From the NCBI RefSeq assembly GCF_001524445.2, contig NZ_CP013419.1, forward strand, positions 62,001 through 126,000: a stretch of 64,000 nucleotides of DNA. The letters run 5' to 3'. The notes beneath the pieces were generated by a model. That model was not told the DNA's origin and ran no database searches. It worked only from the letters and a program-made list of their open reading frames with translations. Made by a program: the position numbers and the translations under genes. Shown piece after piece: positions 55,660-64,000 of this stretch (position 1 is its first letter; each line of letters begins with the position of its first letter). Source of the stretch: Burkholderia savannae. Lineage in GTDB: Bacteria; Pseudomonadota; Gammaproteobacteria; Burkholderiales; Burkholderiaceae.

Positions 55660-55964
55660 CGCTTTGCGCTCAGCAATCCCGACTTGGTGAGCGCGCCGCT
55701 TAAAAAATCATTCTCCAGCGTTAACTGGCCGATCTTCGCGTGCAGCGTTTTTACATCCACCGGCGGCTCGCTCGACGGCACGCCTGTCGCGCCAAACACG
55801 TCTGCCGCGCGCTCCTGCAACTGCCGCTTCCATTCCGTGATCTGGTTCGGATGCACATCGAACTGCTGCGCCAGTTCGGCCAGCGTCCGCTCGCCTTTGA
55901 CCGCGGCCAGCGCCACCTTCGCTTTGAACGCCGCTGAGTGCGTCCGTCGGGTTCTCTTCGTCAT
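55656..55964 (-). CDS. IS3-family transposase OrfA
   Basis: The 102-residue protein has the OrfA HTH ([37 protein letters not shown]) and a leucine-rich helix ([19 protein letters not shown]) for oligomerisation. A T-rich slippery stretch (TTTTTTAAG) lies in the last third and could give an OrfAB fusion by frameshifting, as in other IS3 elements. Confidence 0.88.
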   Translation of the reverse strand: MTKRTRRTHSAAFKAKVALAAVKGERTLAELAQQFDVHPNQITEWKRQLQERAADVFGATGVPSSEPPVDVKTLHAKIGQLTLENDFLSGALTKSGLLSAKR

Positions 55965-56096
55965 CTTTCGGGTTCCTTTGCCAGCATTATCGCTGGCTCA
56001 GGCCCCGGCCAAACCACTTATCCGAATGTCCGATTTTGCGCGGCCTCCTCTCAGGTATTTGCCCGATGCGCGTGGCCCAATTTGATGGGAGCATTA

Positions 56097-57010
56097 GAGA
56101 CGGTTTCAAAAAGGGCCCCTGGGGCTGTTAACTTTCGCGGCGAGCTGTTAACCTCAGGCATCGGAACAACCGAGACCGAGGAGATGGCCAAGCCGATCAT
56201 CGACGACGAATTGTGGACACTGATCGAACCGCTGCTGCCGCGACCCAAGCCGCGGCGCGAGAAGAACCCAGGGCGCCTGCCGGTTTCGAATCGCGCTGCG
56301 TTGACTGGCATCCTGTTTGTCCTCAAGACCGGACTGCGCTGGCGCGACCTGCCTGCCGAGATGGGTTGCGGCTCGGGCGTGACATGTTGGCGACGGTTAC
56401 GCGACTGGCAGGCCGCCGGCGTATGGGATCGCTTGCACGAGCTGCTTCTTGCGAAGCTGCGAGCAGCAGACCAGATCGACTTCTCTCGAGCTGCGATCGA
56501 TTCATCCTCGATCCGTGCCGTTGGGGCGGGCCAAAAACTGGGCCAAACCCTACCGATCGTGCGCGACCCGGTTCCAAGCACCACATCGTCACCGACGCCA
56601 ACGGCACCCCGCTCGCCGCGATCCTGACCGGCGCGAACGTCAACGACGTCACGCAGTTGCTGCCGCTGATCGACGCGATTCCGCCGATTCGCGGATTGCG
56701 TGGCCACCCATTGCAGAGACCGCGTGTGGTCTACGCCGATCGCGGTTACGACTCCGAGCGACATCGACGCGCGTTGCGCGATCGCGGTATCGAGCCCGTG
56801 ATCGCCAAGCGCCGTACCGAACATGGCAGCGGCCTTGGCAAATATCGCTGGGTCGTCGAGCGCACGCATGCCTGGCTGCATCACTTCCGTCGCCTCCGTA
56901 TTCGTCTCGAGCGCCGTGCTGACATTCACGGCGCGTTCCTCAAACTCGGTTGCTGCCTGATCTGCTGGAATACCCTCCGGCGCGCCCAGCAGCCTTTATG
57001 AAACCGTCTC
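56097..57010 (+). mobile_element. IS5-family element, IS427 type
   Basis: The 914-bp element has terminal inverted repeats beginning GAGACGGTTTCA at both ends and is flanked by a TTA duplication (56094-56096 and 57011-57013). It encodes a transposase in two overlapping frames. Its right TTA is part of the TTAA that also serves as the left target duplication of the next element. Confidence 0.85.
56184..57001 (+). CDS. IS427-type transposase in two frames (probable programmed -1 frameshift)
   Basis: The first frame starts at ATG 56184 (MAKPIIDDELWTLIEPLLP; DUF4096-like region; first catalytic Asp in SRAAIDSSSIRAV) and by itself would end at 56627. The second, in the -1 frame, carries KHHIVTDANGTPLAAILTG, VVYADRGYDSERHR (second Asp) and KYRWVVERTHAWLHHFRRL (Glu) to 57001. 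The frames meet at a CCAAAAACTGGG stretch near 56530, a good slippery site. IS427-type elements are known to use such two-frame transposases, so this is probably functional rather than broken. Confidence 0.82.
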
Positions 57011-57014
57011 TTAA

Positions 57015-58203
57015 GGAAATTCTGCACAACTCGCCTTCGCGTGTGCTTGCCATGAATCGTCGAGGCAGCGAGCATGTAGCCCATGAAACAAACTGACCTT
57101 GGACTGAACTGGTCGACGAAGCGCACGCGCAAGCGGGAATTCCTGGACGAGATGAACCGAGTGGTGCCGTGGGCCGACTTGGTGATGCTGATCGCGCCGT
57201 ACGCGCCGGAAGGCAAGCGCGGTCGTCCGCCGTTCGCGGTCGAGGCGATGCTTCGCATCCACTTCCTGCAGCAATGGTTCGGCCTGTCGAACCCGGCGAT
57301 GGAAGAAGCGCTGCACGACGTGCCGCTGTACCGGGAGTTCGCCGGTCTGGACAACTGGACGGTGCGGCTGCCCGACGAGAGCACCATCCTGCGATTCCGT
57401 CATCTGCTGGAGAAGCACAAGTTGGCCGCGCAGATCCTCGCGTTGGTCAACGATATTCTGCGCGACAAGGGATTGATGCTGCGCGCAGGCACGGTGGTGG
57501 ACGCGACGCTGATCAGCGCGCCGAGTTCGACCAAGAACGCGTCGGGCGAACGCGACCCGGAGATGCATCAGAGCAAGAAAGGCAACCAGTGGTATTTCGG
57601 CATGAAAGCGCATATTGGTGTCGATGCCGAAAGCGGCTTGGTGCACACGGTGCGGGGCACGTCGGGCAACGTCAGCGACGTGCTCGAAGCCAACAGCCTG
57701 CTGCATGGCGACGAAACCGAGGCGTTTGGCGATGCGGGCTATCAGGGTGTGCACAAGCGTCCGGACGTCCGGGCCGGTGTGAACTGGCACGTGGCGATGA
57801 AGCCAGGCAAACGTCGCGTCCTGGACAAAAGCAAGCCGCTTGACGCGCTCATCGATCAGGTCGAGCGAATCAAGGCGGGCATCCGGGCCAAGGTCGAGCA
57901 TCCGTTCCGGGTAATCAAGCGGCAGTTCGGCTACACCAAGGTTCGGTCTCGGGGGCTGAGAAAGAACACCGCGCAACTCATGACCTTGTTCGCGCTGTCC
58001 AACTTGTGGATGGCGCGCGGCAAGCTGCTGGCTGCTGGGGCATGAGCGCGTTTCTGGCTCACGCCGATACCCCACGCAGCACGCGAAGGCTGCTCGGCGC
58101 GTGCCGGCCAGCTTCGTTCCGGGCTGATAGGTTGGCGTCGTGGCGCATTCAGCTTCCTGTCAAACGACCAAGCACACTCGATTCGCGTTTGTGCAGAGCA
58201 TCC
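57015..58203 (+). mobile_element. IS5-family element, complete
   Basis: The 1189-bp element has terminal repeats (GGAaatTCTGCACAA at the left and the inverse TTGTGCAGAgcaTCC at the right) and a TTAA duplication at 57011-57014 and 58204-58207, as expected for IS5-type target choice (YTAR). It carries one intact transposase gene. Confidence 0.85.
57083..58045 (+). CDS. IS5-family transposase
   Basis: The 320-residue DDE transposase is intact. It has the DUF772 N-terminal domain (KRGRPPFAVEAMLRIHFLQQ, LPDESTILRFRHLLE), catalytic Asp in GTVVDATLIS, second Asp in AFGDAGYQGV and Glu in RAKVEHPFRVIKRQFG. It lies within an element with intact ends, so it may be active and could have moved recently. 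Confidence 0.95.
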   Translation: MKQTDLGLNWSTKRTRKREFLDEMNRVVPWADLVMLIAPYAPEGKRGRPPFAVEAMLRIHFLQQWFGLSNPAMEEALHDVPLYREFAGLDNWTVRLPDESTILRFRHLLEKHKLAAQILALVNDILRDKGLMLRAGTVVDATLISAPSSTKNASGERDPEMHQSKKGNQWYFGMKAHIGVDAESGLVHTVRGTSGNVSDVLEANSLLHGDETEAFGDAGYQGVHKRPDVRAGVNWHVAMKPGKRRVLDKSKPLDALIDQVERIKAGIRAKVEHPFRVIKRQFGYTKVRSRGLRKNTAQLMTLFALSNLWMARGKLLAAGA

Positions 58204-58285
58204 TTAACTGCCCAGGGGGTGCGCGCACGTTCAGACGTAATCGCACCTCTTGATGGGCGGTGAAAATAGCGGGAGACTCGTAACC

Positions 58286-58756
58286 ATGCCAATTAATAAT
58301 AATCGGCGGCCTTCAAATGAGATTCCATATCCAATACCTCGACAAAGAACCAAGTTTCTGTCGAAAACATCAGATACGGATAGCGTCAACATTGATCTGA
58401 TCGATGGCCACGATACCTTAAAGCGATTTGACTGGGCTTTCCAGCACGGTGATGCCAAGGGGGGGGCTGCTTGGGGGCAAGTTATCCTTGAAAAGTGGAA
58501 CTTGGGCAAGCTTGGTTGCAAAGATGGGGTGAGTCCGGTTGTGACCGGATTTACCAGTATCCTTATGCGCCTCGATATGGCTGTGGAGCGTGGTAATCGC
58601 GAAGTAGTGGTGGCCGCTGCCAAGCTTATCGGCCAAGCATGGAGCAAGGGTGCGCTGCACGAGCCGGATGGCTGTGTCTGGAACGTCGCGCTCAAGCGTC
58701 GACCTGGTCGAGTTTCCCTTGATTGGCGGCGGTGCGGAGCGGTCATCCTCCAATGA
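58286..58756 (+). CDS. unrecognised protein between the IS elements and the type I secretion genes
   Basis: The 156-residue product (MPINNNRRPSNEIPYPIPRQ at the start) is polar, with Trp-rich helical segments (LKRFDWAFQHGDAKGGAAWG, VILEKWNLGKLGCKDG). GGGAGA lies about ten bases before ATG 58286. Base composition is lower in GC than the chromosome average here. No family is recognised. It has no RTX repeats or double-glycine leader, so it is not an obvious substrate of the secretion system downstream. Confidence 0.45.
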   Translation: MPINNNRRPSNEIPYPIPRQRTKFLSKTSDTDSVNIDLIDGHDTLKRFDWAFQHGDAKGGAAWGQVILEKWNLGKLGCKDGVSPVVTGFTSILMRLDMAVERGNREVVVAAAKLIGQAWSKGALHEPDGCVWNVALKRRPGRVSLDWRRCGAVILQ

Positions 58757-58925
58757 GGTCGCCGCTTAGAAGGAGCCAGATTCTAATTGATTCAGTAGCG
58801 GCATCTTCGGGGTCGCACGCCCCCTGCCCTGAAGTACGGTTCTCGAAGTCTTAGGTCGCCACTTTGTTGGCTGTCAGTCAGTTGGCTTTCGGTCAGCAGT
58901 AGTTTTTATTCAATCTTCGCTACGT

Positions 58926-58943
58926 CTGCAACTTAGGTTGCAG
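58926..58943. terminator. short hairpin before the type I secretion operon
   Basis: CTGCAAC and GTTGCAG form a 7-bp stem with loop TTAG, followed after seven bases by TTTTATT. A second stem, CGCCGA/TCGGCG (58958-58979), lies between it and the ATG at 58991. The first may end transcription from the left; the second could influence translation of the transporter gene. Confidence 0.4.
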
Positions 58944-58990
58944 GCGGCTCTTTTATTCGCCGATGCAACTACGTCGGCGATGTCGCTGGA

Positions 58991-61120
58991 ATGAACGTAT
59001 CCCAACTCGAAACGCCTGCGTCGGGCGACCCAGGTCTTGTGGCGCTCGTCGTAATTGCCCAATTTCACGGTATCGCAGCGAGTGCCGACCAACTGAGTCA
59101 CGCCGCTGGCGCACGATCTGGTCCGCTCAGCGCCAAAGATATCGAACTGGCCGCACGCTCGCTCGGCCTCAAGACTCGCCGCGTTCGGGTGACCCGTGAG
59201 CGGCTGCCGAAAACGCCGATGCCCCTGCTTGTGCTCGACGAGAACGGACAGCATTTTATTTTGGCTGGTTGCGAAGGAGACAAAGCGCTGATTCTCGAGG
59301 CGGACGCCAGCAGCCCGAGCATCTGTACGTCGATGGAGGTCATTGCTCGCTCCGGCGGCCATGTAGTGCTTTTCGCATCACGCGCATCGCTCGCGGGCGA
59401 ATTCGCGCGCTTCGACTTCTCGTGGTTCATCCCGGCCGTCGTCAAATACCGCCGGCTGCTGCTCGAAGTCTTACTGGTCTCGGCAATACTGCAGGTATTC
59501 GGACTTGTCTCTCCGCTAATGTTCCAGGTCGTGATGGACAAGGTGCTGGTCAATCGTGCGTTCAATACCTTGAACGTCGTCTGCATCGCATTGCTGGTAA
59601 GCGCTGTATTCGAGGTCTTGCTCACCGGTGTGCGTAACTATGTGCTATCGCATACTGCCAGTCGCATCGATGTCGAACTTGGTGCGCGATTGTTCCGGCA
59701 TCTGCTGGCGCTGCCGCGCTCCTATTTCGGGGTGCGGCGCGTCGGCGATACTACCGCTCGCGTACGCGAGCTTGAGAATATTCGCAATTTCCTGACGAGC
59801 CAAGCGATCACCGCGGTGATCGACCTCCTGTTCTCGATTGTTTTCATCGCTGTAATGTGTATGTATAGCGTCTGGTTGACGCTTGTCGTCGTGGCCTCAC
59901 TATTTGTATATGCGGCGATCTCGATCGGAATCACACCGACGTTGCGCGCTCGCCTCGATGAGAAATTCGCGCGCGGTGCGGACAATCAGTCGTTCTTGGT
60001 CGAAACTGTGTCAGGCGTCGAGACTGTCAAATCGATGGCCGTCGAGCCGCAGTTCACCCGTCGTTGGGACAATCAGCTTGCTGGCTATGTAGCAGCGAGC
60101 TTTCGCGTCAGCACACTCGGCAGCATCGGTCAGCAACTGATTCAACTGGTTAGCAAGTTCGTCACACTTGGCACGCTTTTTCTTGGCGCCAAGTTTGTAA
60201 TCGATGGCAAGCTGTCGGTTGGCCAACTGATTGCGTTTAATATGATGTCGCAGCATGTCGCGGCGCCGGTGTTGCGTCTCGCGCAGCTCTGGCAGGATTT
60301 CCAGCAGGTCGGTATTTCGATGAGCCGACTCGGCGACATCCTCAACACCCGTTCCGAATTGCCGCAAAGCCGCCAAGCGTTGCCGGCGATCCGTGGCGAA
60401 ATCAGCTTTCAGCATATTCGTTTCCGCTACCGGCCGGACGGCCCGACCATTCTTGACGACGTGTCACTGGAGATCGCGGCGGGAGAAGTGATTGGCATCG
60501 TCGGCCGATCCGGTTCCGGGAAGAGCACGTTGACGAAACTGCTTCAGCGTCTTTACTTACCGGAGCAGGGGCGCGTGCGTATCGACGGCATTGATCTAGC
60601 GCTTGTCGATCCCGCATGGCTGCGCCGGCAGATCGGTGTCGTGCTCCAGGAAAATATCCTCTTCAATCGATCGATCCGCGAAAACATTGCAGTGACCGAT
60701 CCAGGGCTCTCGTTGGATGCCGTGATGCACGCCGCGCGTCTGGCTGGCGCGCACGACTTCATTTCCGAGTTGCCAGAAGGTTACGACACGGTCGTCGGTG
60801 AACAAGGTTCGAGTCTGTCGGGCGGGCAGCGGCAGCGGATCGCGATTGCACGGGCGCTTGTGACCAATCCGCGCATCCTGATCTTTGATGAGGCGACAAG
60901 CGCACTTGATTTCGAAACCGAGCATCTCATTCAGCGCAATATGCGGGCGATGTGTGAAGGCCGCACCGTTATTATCATCGCGCATCGACTCAGTTCGGTG
61001 CGTCACGCGAACCATATTGTCGCGATGGATAAGGGGCGTATCGTCGAATTCGGTACGCACGACGCACTGCTCGAGAAACACGGTTATTACGCACATTTGC
61101 TGTCGCTGCAGAACGCATGA
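58991..61120 (+). CDS. type I secretion ABC transporter (HlyB family)
   Basis: The 709-residue protein closely resembles HlyB. Residues 1-130 form a C39-peptidase-like domain without the catalytic Cys ([20 protein letters not shown]), which in HlyB binds unfolded RTX substrates. Next come the membrane domain ([60 protein letters not shown]) and the ATPase (Walker [15 protein letters not shown], signature [16 protein letters not shown], Walker [16 protein letters not shown]). It should export a large protein in one step with the HlyD and TolC partners that follow. Confidence 0.93.
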   Translation: MNVSQLETPASGDPGLVALVVIAQFHGIAASADQLSHAAGARSGPLSAKDIELAARSLGLKTRRVRVTRERLPKTPMPLLVLDENGQHFILAGCEGDKALILEADASSPSICTSMEVIARSGGHVVLFASRASLAGEFARFDFSWFIPAVVKYRRLLLEVLLVSAILQVFGLVSPLMFQVVMDKVLVNRAFNTLNVVCIALLVSAVFEVLLTGVRNYVLSHTASRIDVELGARLFRHLLALPRSYFGVRRVGDTTARVRELENIRNFLTSQAITAVIDLLFSIVFIAVMCMYSVWLTLVVVASLFVYAAISIGITPTLRARLDEKFARGADNQSFLVETVSGVETVKSMAVEPQFTRRWDNQLAGYVAASFRVSTLGSIGQQLIQLVSKFVTLGTLFLGAKFVIDGKLSVGQLIAFNMMSQHVAAPVLRLAQLWQDFQQVGISMSRLGDILNTRSELPQSRQALPAIRGEISFQHIRFRYRPDGPTILDDVSLEIAAGEVIGIVGRSGSGKSTLTKLLQRLYLPEQGRVRIDGIDLALVDPAWLRRQIGVVLQENILFNRSIRENIAVTDPGLSLDAVMHAARLAGAHDFISELPEGYDTVVGEQGSSLSGGQRQRIAIARALVTNPRILIFDEATSALDFETEHLIQRNMRAMCEGRTVIIIAHRLSSVRHANHIVAMDKGRIVEFGTHDALLEKHGYYAHLLSLQNA

Positions 61121-61147
61121 TCGCGTAGACCTCTCCTGATTCTTACT

Positions 61148-62572
61148 ATGAAGTTCATTCATCATCTGCAAGCGATCGGCGATTTGCTGAGTCGGTATGC
61201 GGCGGTTATCCGTGAATCCTGGGCGATCCGCCACGAGCTTGATGGCGAGACGCGCCTCGCGCATGAGCTAGCGTTTTTGCCGGCCAATCTGGAGCTTGTG
61301 GAGACGCCGGTTCATCCGCTGCCGTTGTGGACCATGCGTGTGATCGTCGCGCTCGGGATACTCGTGGTGCTAGTCGCTTGCTTTGGCCGACTCGATATCG
61401 TTGCCACGGCGCCGGGCAAGCTGATTCCGCGCGAGCAGGTCAAGACGATCCAGCCGGCGATTACCGGCGTGGTGCGCCGCATCCTCGTTCGTGACGGGCA
61501 ACGGGTCGCGGCGGGCCAGTTGCTGATGGAATTGGACGCTACGCAGGCCGCCGCAGATTCTGATAAGGCACGATTGAGTAAGATCGAAGCCGCATTGGCC
61601 GCAGCGCGCGCGCGCACGTTACTCGATGCACAGCAGCACGCCCGGGCACCCGTCGTTGCCCAGGTCGACGGCGCGACTGAAGCGCAACAACACGAAGCCC
61701 AGCATCTTACAGACGGCTTCTATCACGAGTATCGCGACAAATTGAGCAGTGCGCAGGCTGAGTTGATGAAGCGCGAAGCGGGGCTCGGCACAACCGCGCA
61801 GCAAATTGCCAAGCTGACGGCGACGGCCCCGCTCGCACGGCGTCAAGCGGACGATTACCGCTCACTCGCCGGCGATAGATACGTCGCAACGAGTGATTAT
61901 CTCGACAAGGAGCAGACAGCGCTTGGCCAGGAACATGAACTCGCTGCACAGCGAAGTCATGCCCGTGAAATGGCGGCTGCCGTCGCGCAGCAGCGCGCGG
62001 AGATCGCGTCGATTACATCGCAGTTCCGGCGCCAGCAGTTGGACTCGCTCGACAAGGCGACCCAGCAACTTGCGCAGAGTCGCCACGATGAGACCAAGGC
62101 TGATACCCGGCAGAAGTTGCTTAACCTGACTGCGCCCGTGGCGGGCACCGTTCAGCAGTTGCGTGTCCATACATTGGGCGGCGTTGCGACGGCGGCGAGT
62201 CCCGTGATGAACATAGTTCCGGACGACGTGATCGAGGTGGAGGCGAATCTGGAGAACAAAGACGTCGGCTTCGTGAAAGCCGGTCAGCCGGCGATCGTCA
62301 AGATCGAGGCGTTTCCGTATACGCGCTACGGATTTCTGACGGGAACGGTCGAGTCGGTGTCGAACGACGCAGTCCAGGACCGCAAGCGCGGCCTGACTTT
62401 CGTGACGCGAATCCGATTGCCGACCAACCGGATTCGGACGAACGATACGTGGGTCAATCTGACGCCGGGGATGGCGGTGACGGCCGAAATTAAGACCGGC
62501 ACGCGCAATGTTGCACGTTATTTTCTGGATTCGGTGATGCAGACGGGGCAGGAGAGCTTACGTGAGCGATAA
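61148..62572 (+). CDS. type I secretion adaptor (HlyD family)
   Basis: The 474-residue membrane fusion protein has one membrane helix (VIVALGILVVLVACFG, about residues 64-80) and HlyD-type lipoyl/barrel segments (GKLIPREQVKTIQPAITGVV, LVRDGQRVAAGQLLMELDAT). A long coiled coil occupies residues about 135-320, with the closing NLTAPVAGTVQQLRVHTLGG and a C-terminal WVNLTPGMAVTAEIKTGTR motif. It links the inner membrane transporter to the outer membrane channel. It overlaps the next gene by 11 bp. Confidence 0.93.
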   Translation: MKFIHHLQAIGDLLSRYAAVIRESWAIRHELDGETRLAHELAFLPANLELVETPVHPLPLWTMRVIVALGILVVLVACFGRLDIVATAPGKLIPREQVKTIQPAITGVVRRILVRDGQRVAAGQLLMELDATQAAADSDKARLSKIEAALAAARARTLLDAQQHARAPVVAQVDGATEAQQHEAQHLTDGFYHEYRDKLSSAQAELMKREAGLGTTAQQIAKLTATAPLARRQADDYRSLAGDRYVATSDYLDKEQTALGQEHELAAQRSHAREMAAAVAQQRAEIASITSQFRRQQLDSLDKATQQLAQSRHDETKADTRQKLLNLTAPVAGTVQQLRVHTLGGVATAASPVMNIVPDDVIEVEANLENKDVGFVKAGQPAIVKIEAFPYTRYGFLTGTVESVSNDAVQDRKRGLTFVTRIRLPTNRIRTNDTWVNLTPGMAVTAEIKTGTRNVARYFLDSVMQTGQESLRER

Positions 62573-64000
62573 GAAGGTGATTTCCCGGCATTTCAATTTA
62601 CATGCGGTCTGGTGCGTTTGTTTGCTCGGTGCGCTTAGTCTGTCGGCTAGTTCGATATTTGCGATGGATCCGTTGTTCACTAGCCAGCCTGTTTCAGCCA
62701 CGCCCGCGGCGACCGCAGTTGGCGATGGCCATGCTGGCGTATGCACGTTCGACGCGTTGCCGAGCCCGTTGCGGCTGCAGGATGCGATCGAGCGAGCGCT
62801 GTGCAATCACCCTAAAACGCGGCAAGCATGGGCGAACGTCAAGATCCAGGCGGCCGCAGTGGGCGCCGGCCGCGCCGGGTTCTTACCGACGCTTACAGGA
62901 AACTGGCAAGGGACAAGGGACAATACGACCAGCCAGATCGCCGGTTATCCGCAATACAACTCGAACTACCGAACGAATTTGCAGAACGCTAGTGTATCGC
63001 TCAGCTGGGTGCTGTATGACTTCGGCGGCCGGTTGGCCGCACTGCGCAACGCGTCGGCATTATTGGCCGCCGCGCAGGCCAATCAGCAGGCGACGCTGGA
63101 AGCAGTTTTCGCGACGGTCGCGAAAAATTATTATGCCGCGCAAGCTGCCCAAGGCGCGTTTTCTACTGCGCGAGAAGTCGAGCAAACGGCTCGTGACAGT
63201 TTACGGGCCGCTTCAGCGCGAGTCGATAAGGGTGTGGCGGCGATCAGCGACCAATTGCAGGCACAGACGTCCTATGCCGAGGCGGTGGTCAATCGCACAA
63301 AGGCCGAAGGCGAATGGCAAAGCGCGCTGGGCTTGCTTGCGTCGGATATGAAACTGTCGCCGAATGCGGCGATCACGTTACCGGATGTGGGGGACGGCGT
63401 TGCACCGGATAACGAATTCGGTGAATCCGTGGCCGAACTGATCGCGCAAGCAGAGCGTACGCACCCGAGCGTCGCGGCGGCTCAGGCGCAAATCGATGTC
63501 GCACGTGCGAAAGCCGATCAGACCCGCGCGGAGGGACTGCCTCGGCTGAGTTTAGTTGCGCAATTCAACTACAACAACCAGCCCACCAGCCTGCAACTTG
63601 GTTACCCGGTGTTGCCTGCCAGCCGTCGCGAATGGTACCTGGGCTTCCAGCTGACGATTCCAATTTTCGAAGGCTTTGCGCGCACCTATCAGGTGCGCCA
63701 GGCAAATGCGCAAATCGAATGGCAGCGCGGGGCGTTCGACGAGGCACGTCAGCAGATCGGACTCGATGTCTGGATCGGCTATCAGGCATTACAGAGCGCG
63801 ACGAAGAACCTGGAACACAGTGCGACGCTACGAGAAATCGCCCTGCGTTCATACGACGCGGCGCAGCAGCGCTATCAGATGGGCGTGGGTAATATCCTGG
63901 AACTGCTGAATACGCAATCGTCGCTGGCCGAGGCGAAACTGCAGCGGATTCAGGCACTGACCGATTGGCGCTCAGCCCGGCTGCAACTGGCTGCGAAACT
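62562..64000 (+). CDS. TolC-like outer membrane channel, 3' end outside window
   Basis: From GTG 62562 (GGAG seven bases upstream) the frame encodes a signal peptide (residues 1-34, ending SASSIFA) and then outer-membrane-efflux repeats: LRLQDAIERALCNHPKTRQA opens the first, WVLYDFGG is the usual TolC/CyaE signature, AERTHPSVAAAQAQIDVA opens the second, and WYLGFQLTIPIFEGF repeats the signature. The frame is open to the right edge (about 479 codons). It is the third member of the type I system. Confidence 0.9.
   Translation, partial: MSDKKVISRHFNLHAVWCVCLLGALSLSASSIFAMDPLFTSQPVSATPAATAVGDGHAGVCTFDALPSPLRLQDAIERALCNHPKTRQAWANVKIQAAAVGAGRAGFLPTLTGNWQGTRDNTTSQIAGYPQYNSNYRTNLQNASVSLSWVLYDFGGRLAALRNASALLAAAQANQQATLEAVFATVAKNYYAAQAAQGAFSTAREVEQTARDSLRAASARVDKGVAAISDQLQAQTSYAEAVVNRTKAEGEWQSALGLLASDMKLSPNAAITLPDVGDGVAPDNEFGESVAELIAQAERTHPSVAAAQAQIDVARAKADQTRAEGLPRLSLVAQFNYNNQPTSLQLGYPVLPASRREWYLGFQLTIPIFEGFARTYQVRQANAQIEWQRGAFDEARQQIGLDVWIGYQALQSATKNLEHSATLREIALRSYDAAQQRYQMGVGNILELLNTQSSLAEAKLQRIQALTDWRSARLQLAAK

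Larger units (their letters stand above)
54809..56019 (-). mobile_element. IS3-family insertion sequence
   Basis: The element is about 1.21 kb with imperfect 17-bp terminal repeats: AAGTGGaacGtCCGGGG at 54809-54825 and its counterpart (reverse complement AAGTGGtttGgCCGGGG) at 56003-56019. It encodes OrfA and OrfB on the minus strand. I see no convincing target duplication at the ends, which may mean deletion or rearrangement after insertion. Confidence 0.82.

Noticed and set aside
1..64000. CRISPR array, rRNA or tRNA genes
   Set aside because: I found no regularly spaced repeats, no rRNA-like sequence and no tRNA cloverleaf, including next to the recombinase remnants where an attachment tRNA might be expected.

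Overview
The window is a high-GC proteobacterial chromosome segment. Gene content (PAAR protein, pqiA-pqiA-pqiB-pqiC, DUF3313 lipoprotein, many IS3/IS5 elements, and a stress/hydrogenase/fermentation block with FNR-type boxes) suggests Burkholderia or a close relative in Burkholderiaceae. This is an inference from gene content and codon style; no rRNA or tRNA gene was found to anchor it.

Layout. (1) 1-380: the end of an unrecognised gene and a PAAR spike-tip protein, probably the edge of a type VI secretion cluster. (2) About 0.6-40.5 kb: a low-oxygen/stress block. It holds an orphan GroEL; an operon of a two-domain ABC permease, its ATPase, a VIT-family membrane protein, a polysaccharide deacetylase, a DUF4015 glycoside hydrolase and a serine hydrolase-NamZ (DUF1343) fusion; PEP synthase; an 11-gene [NiFe] hydrogenase operon (group 3b-like subunits, maturation protease, hypA, F, C, D, E, no hypB); an ABC-2 exporter; a MacA-MacB-outer membrane factor efflux set with macB frameshifted; an HSP20; and an operon of acyl-CoA synthetase, 2-oxoacid dehydrogenase E1 alpha, E1 beta, E2 and an acyl carrier protein. 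Seven palindromes of the form TTGA[C/T]-N4-[A/G]TCAA lie in its intergenic regions; six precede genes or operons, three of them at almost the same distance (64-66 bp) from the start codon. This fits one FNR/Anr-type oxygen-responsive regulon and resembles the low-oxygen-activated (lxa) locus known from Burkholderia cenocepacia. Decayed genes lie between the operons, including a degraded second copy of the glycoside hydrolase/NamZ cassette and a glutamate dehydrogenase remnant.

(3) About 40.5-43.8 kb: a receiver-only regulator lacking the phosphoacceptor Asp, then two truncated tyrosine recombinases, the scar of a mobile island. (4) About 43.9-50.6 kb: envelope genes on the minus strand (DUF2059 protein, small lipoprotein, pqiC-pqiB-pqiA-pqiA, small membrane protein, DUF3313 lipoprotein) and a divergent TetR regulator. 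(5) About 51-58.8 kb: an accessory region with a frameshifted HNH endonuclease, an MqsA-like zinc/HTH protein, a VapBC toxin-antitoxin operon with a perfect palindromic operator and a coupled third gene, three IS elements (an IS3 element whose transposase lacks its second catalytic Asp, an IS427-type IS5 element inserted in the target duplication of a second IS5-family element), and two unrecognised small genes. (6) About 59-64 kb: a type I secretion system of the HlyB-HlyD-TolC kind, with the outer membrane component running off the window and no substrate gene in view.

Working together, the block at 2-40 kb looks like an anoxia survival programme: protein protection (GroEL, HSP20), H2 turnover with NAD(P)(H), gluconeogenic carbon rescue (PpsA), acyl-CoA production, wall-glycan recycling and solute transport.
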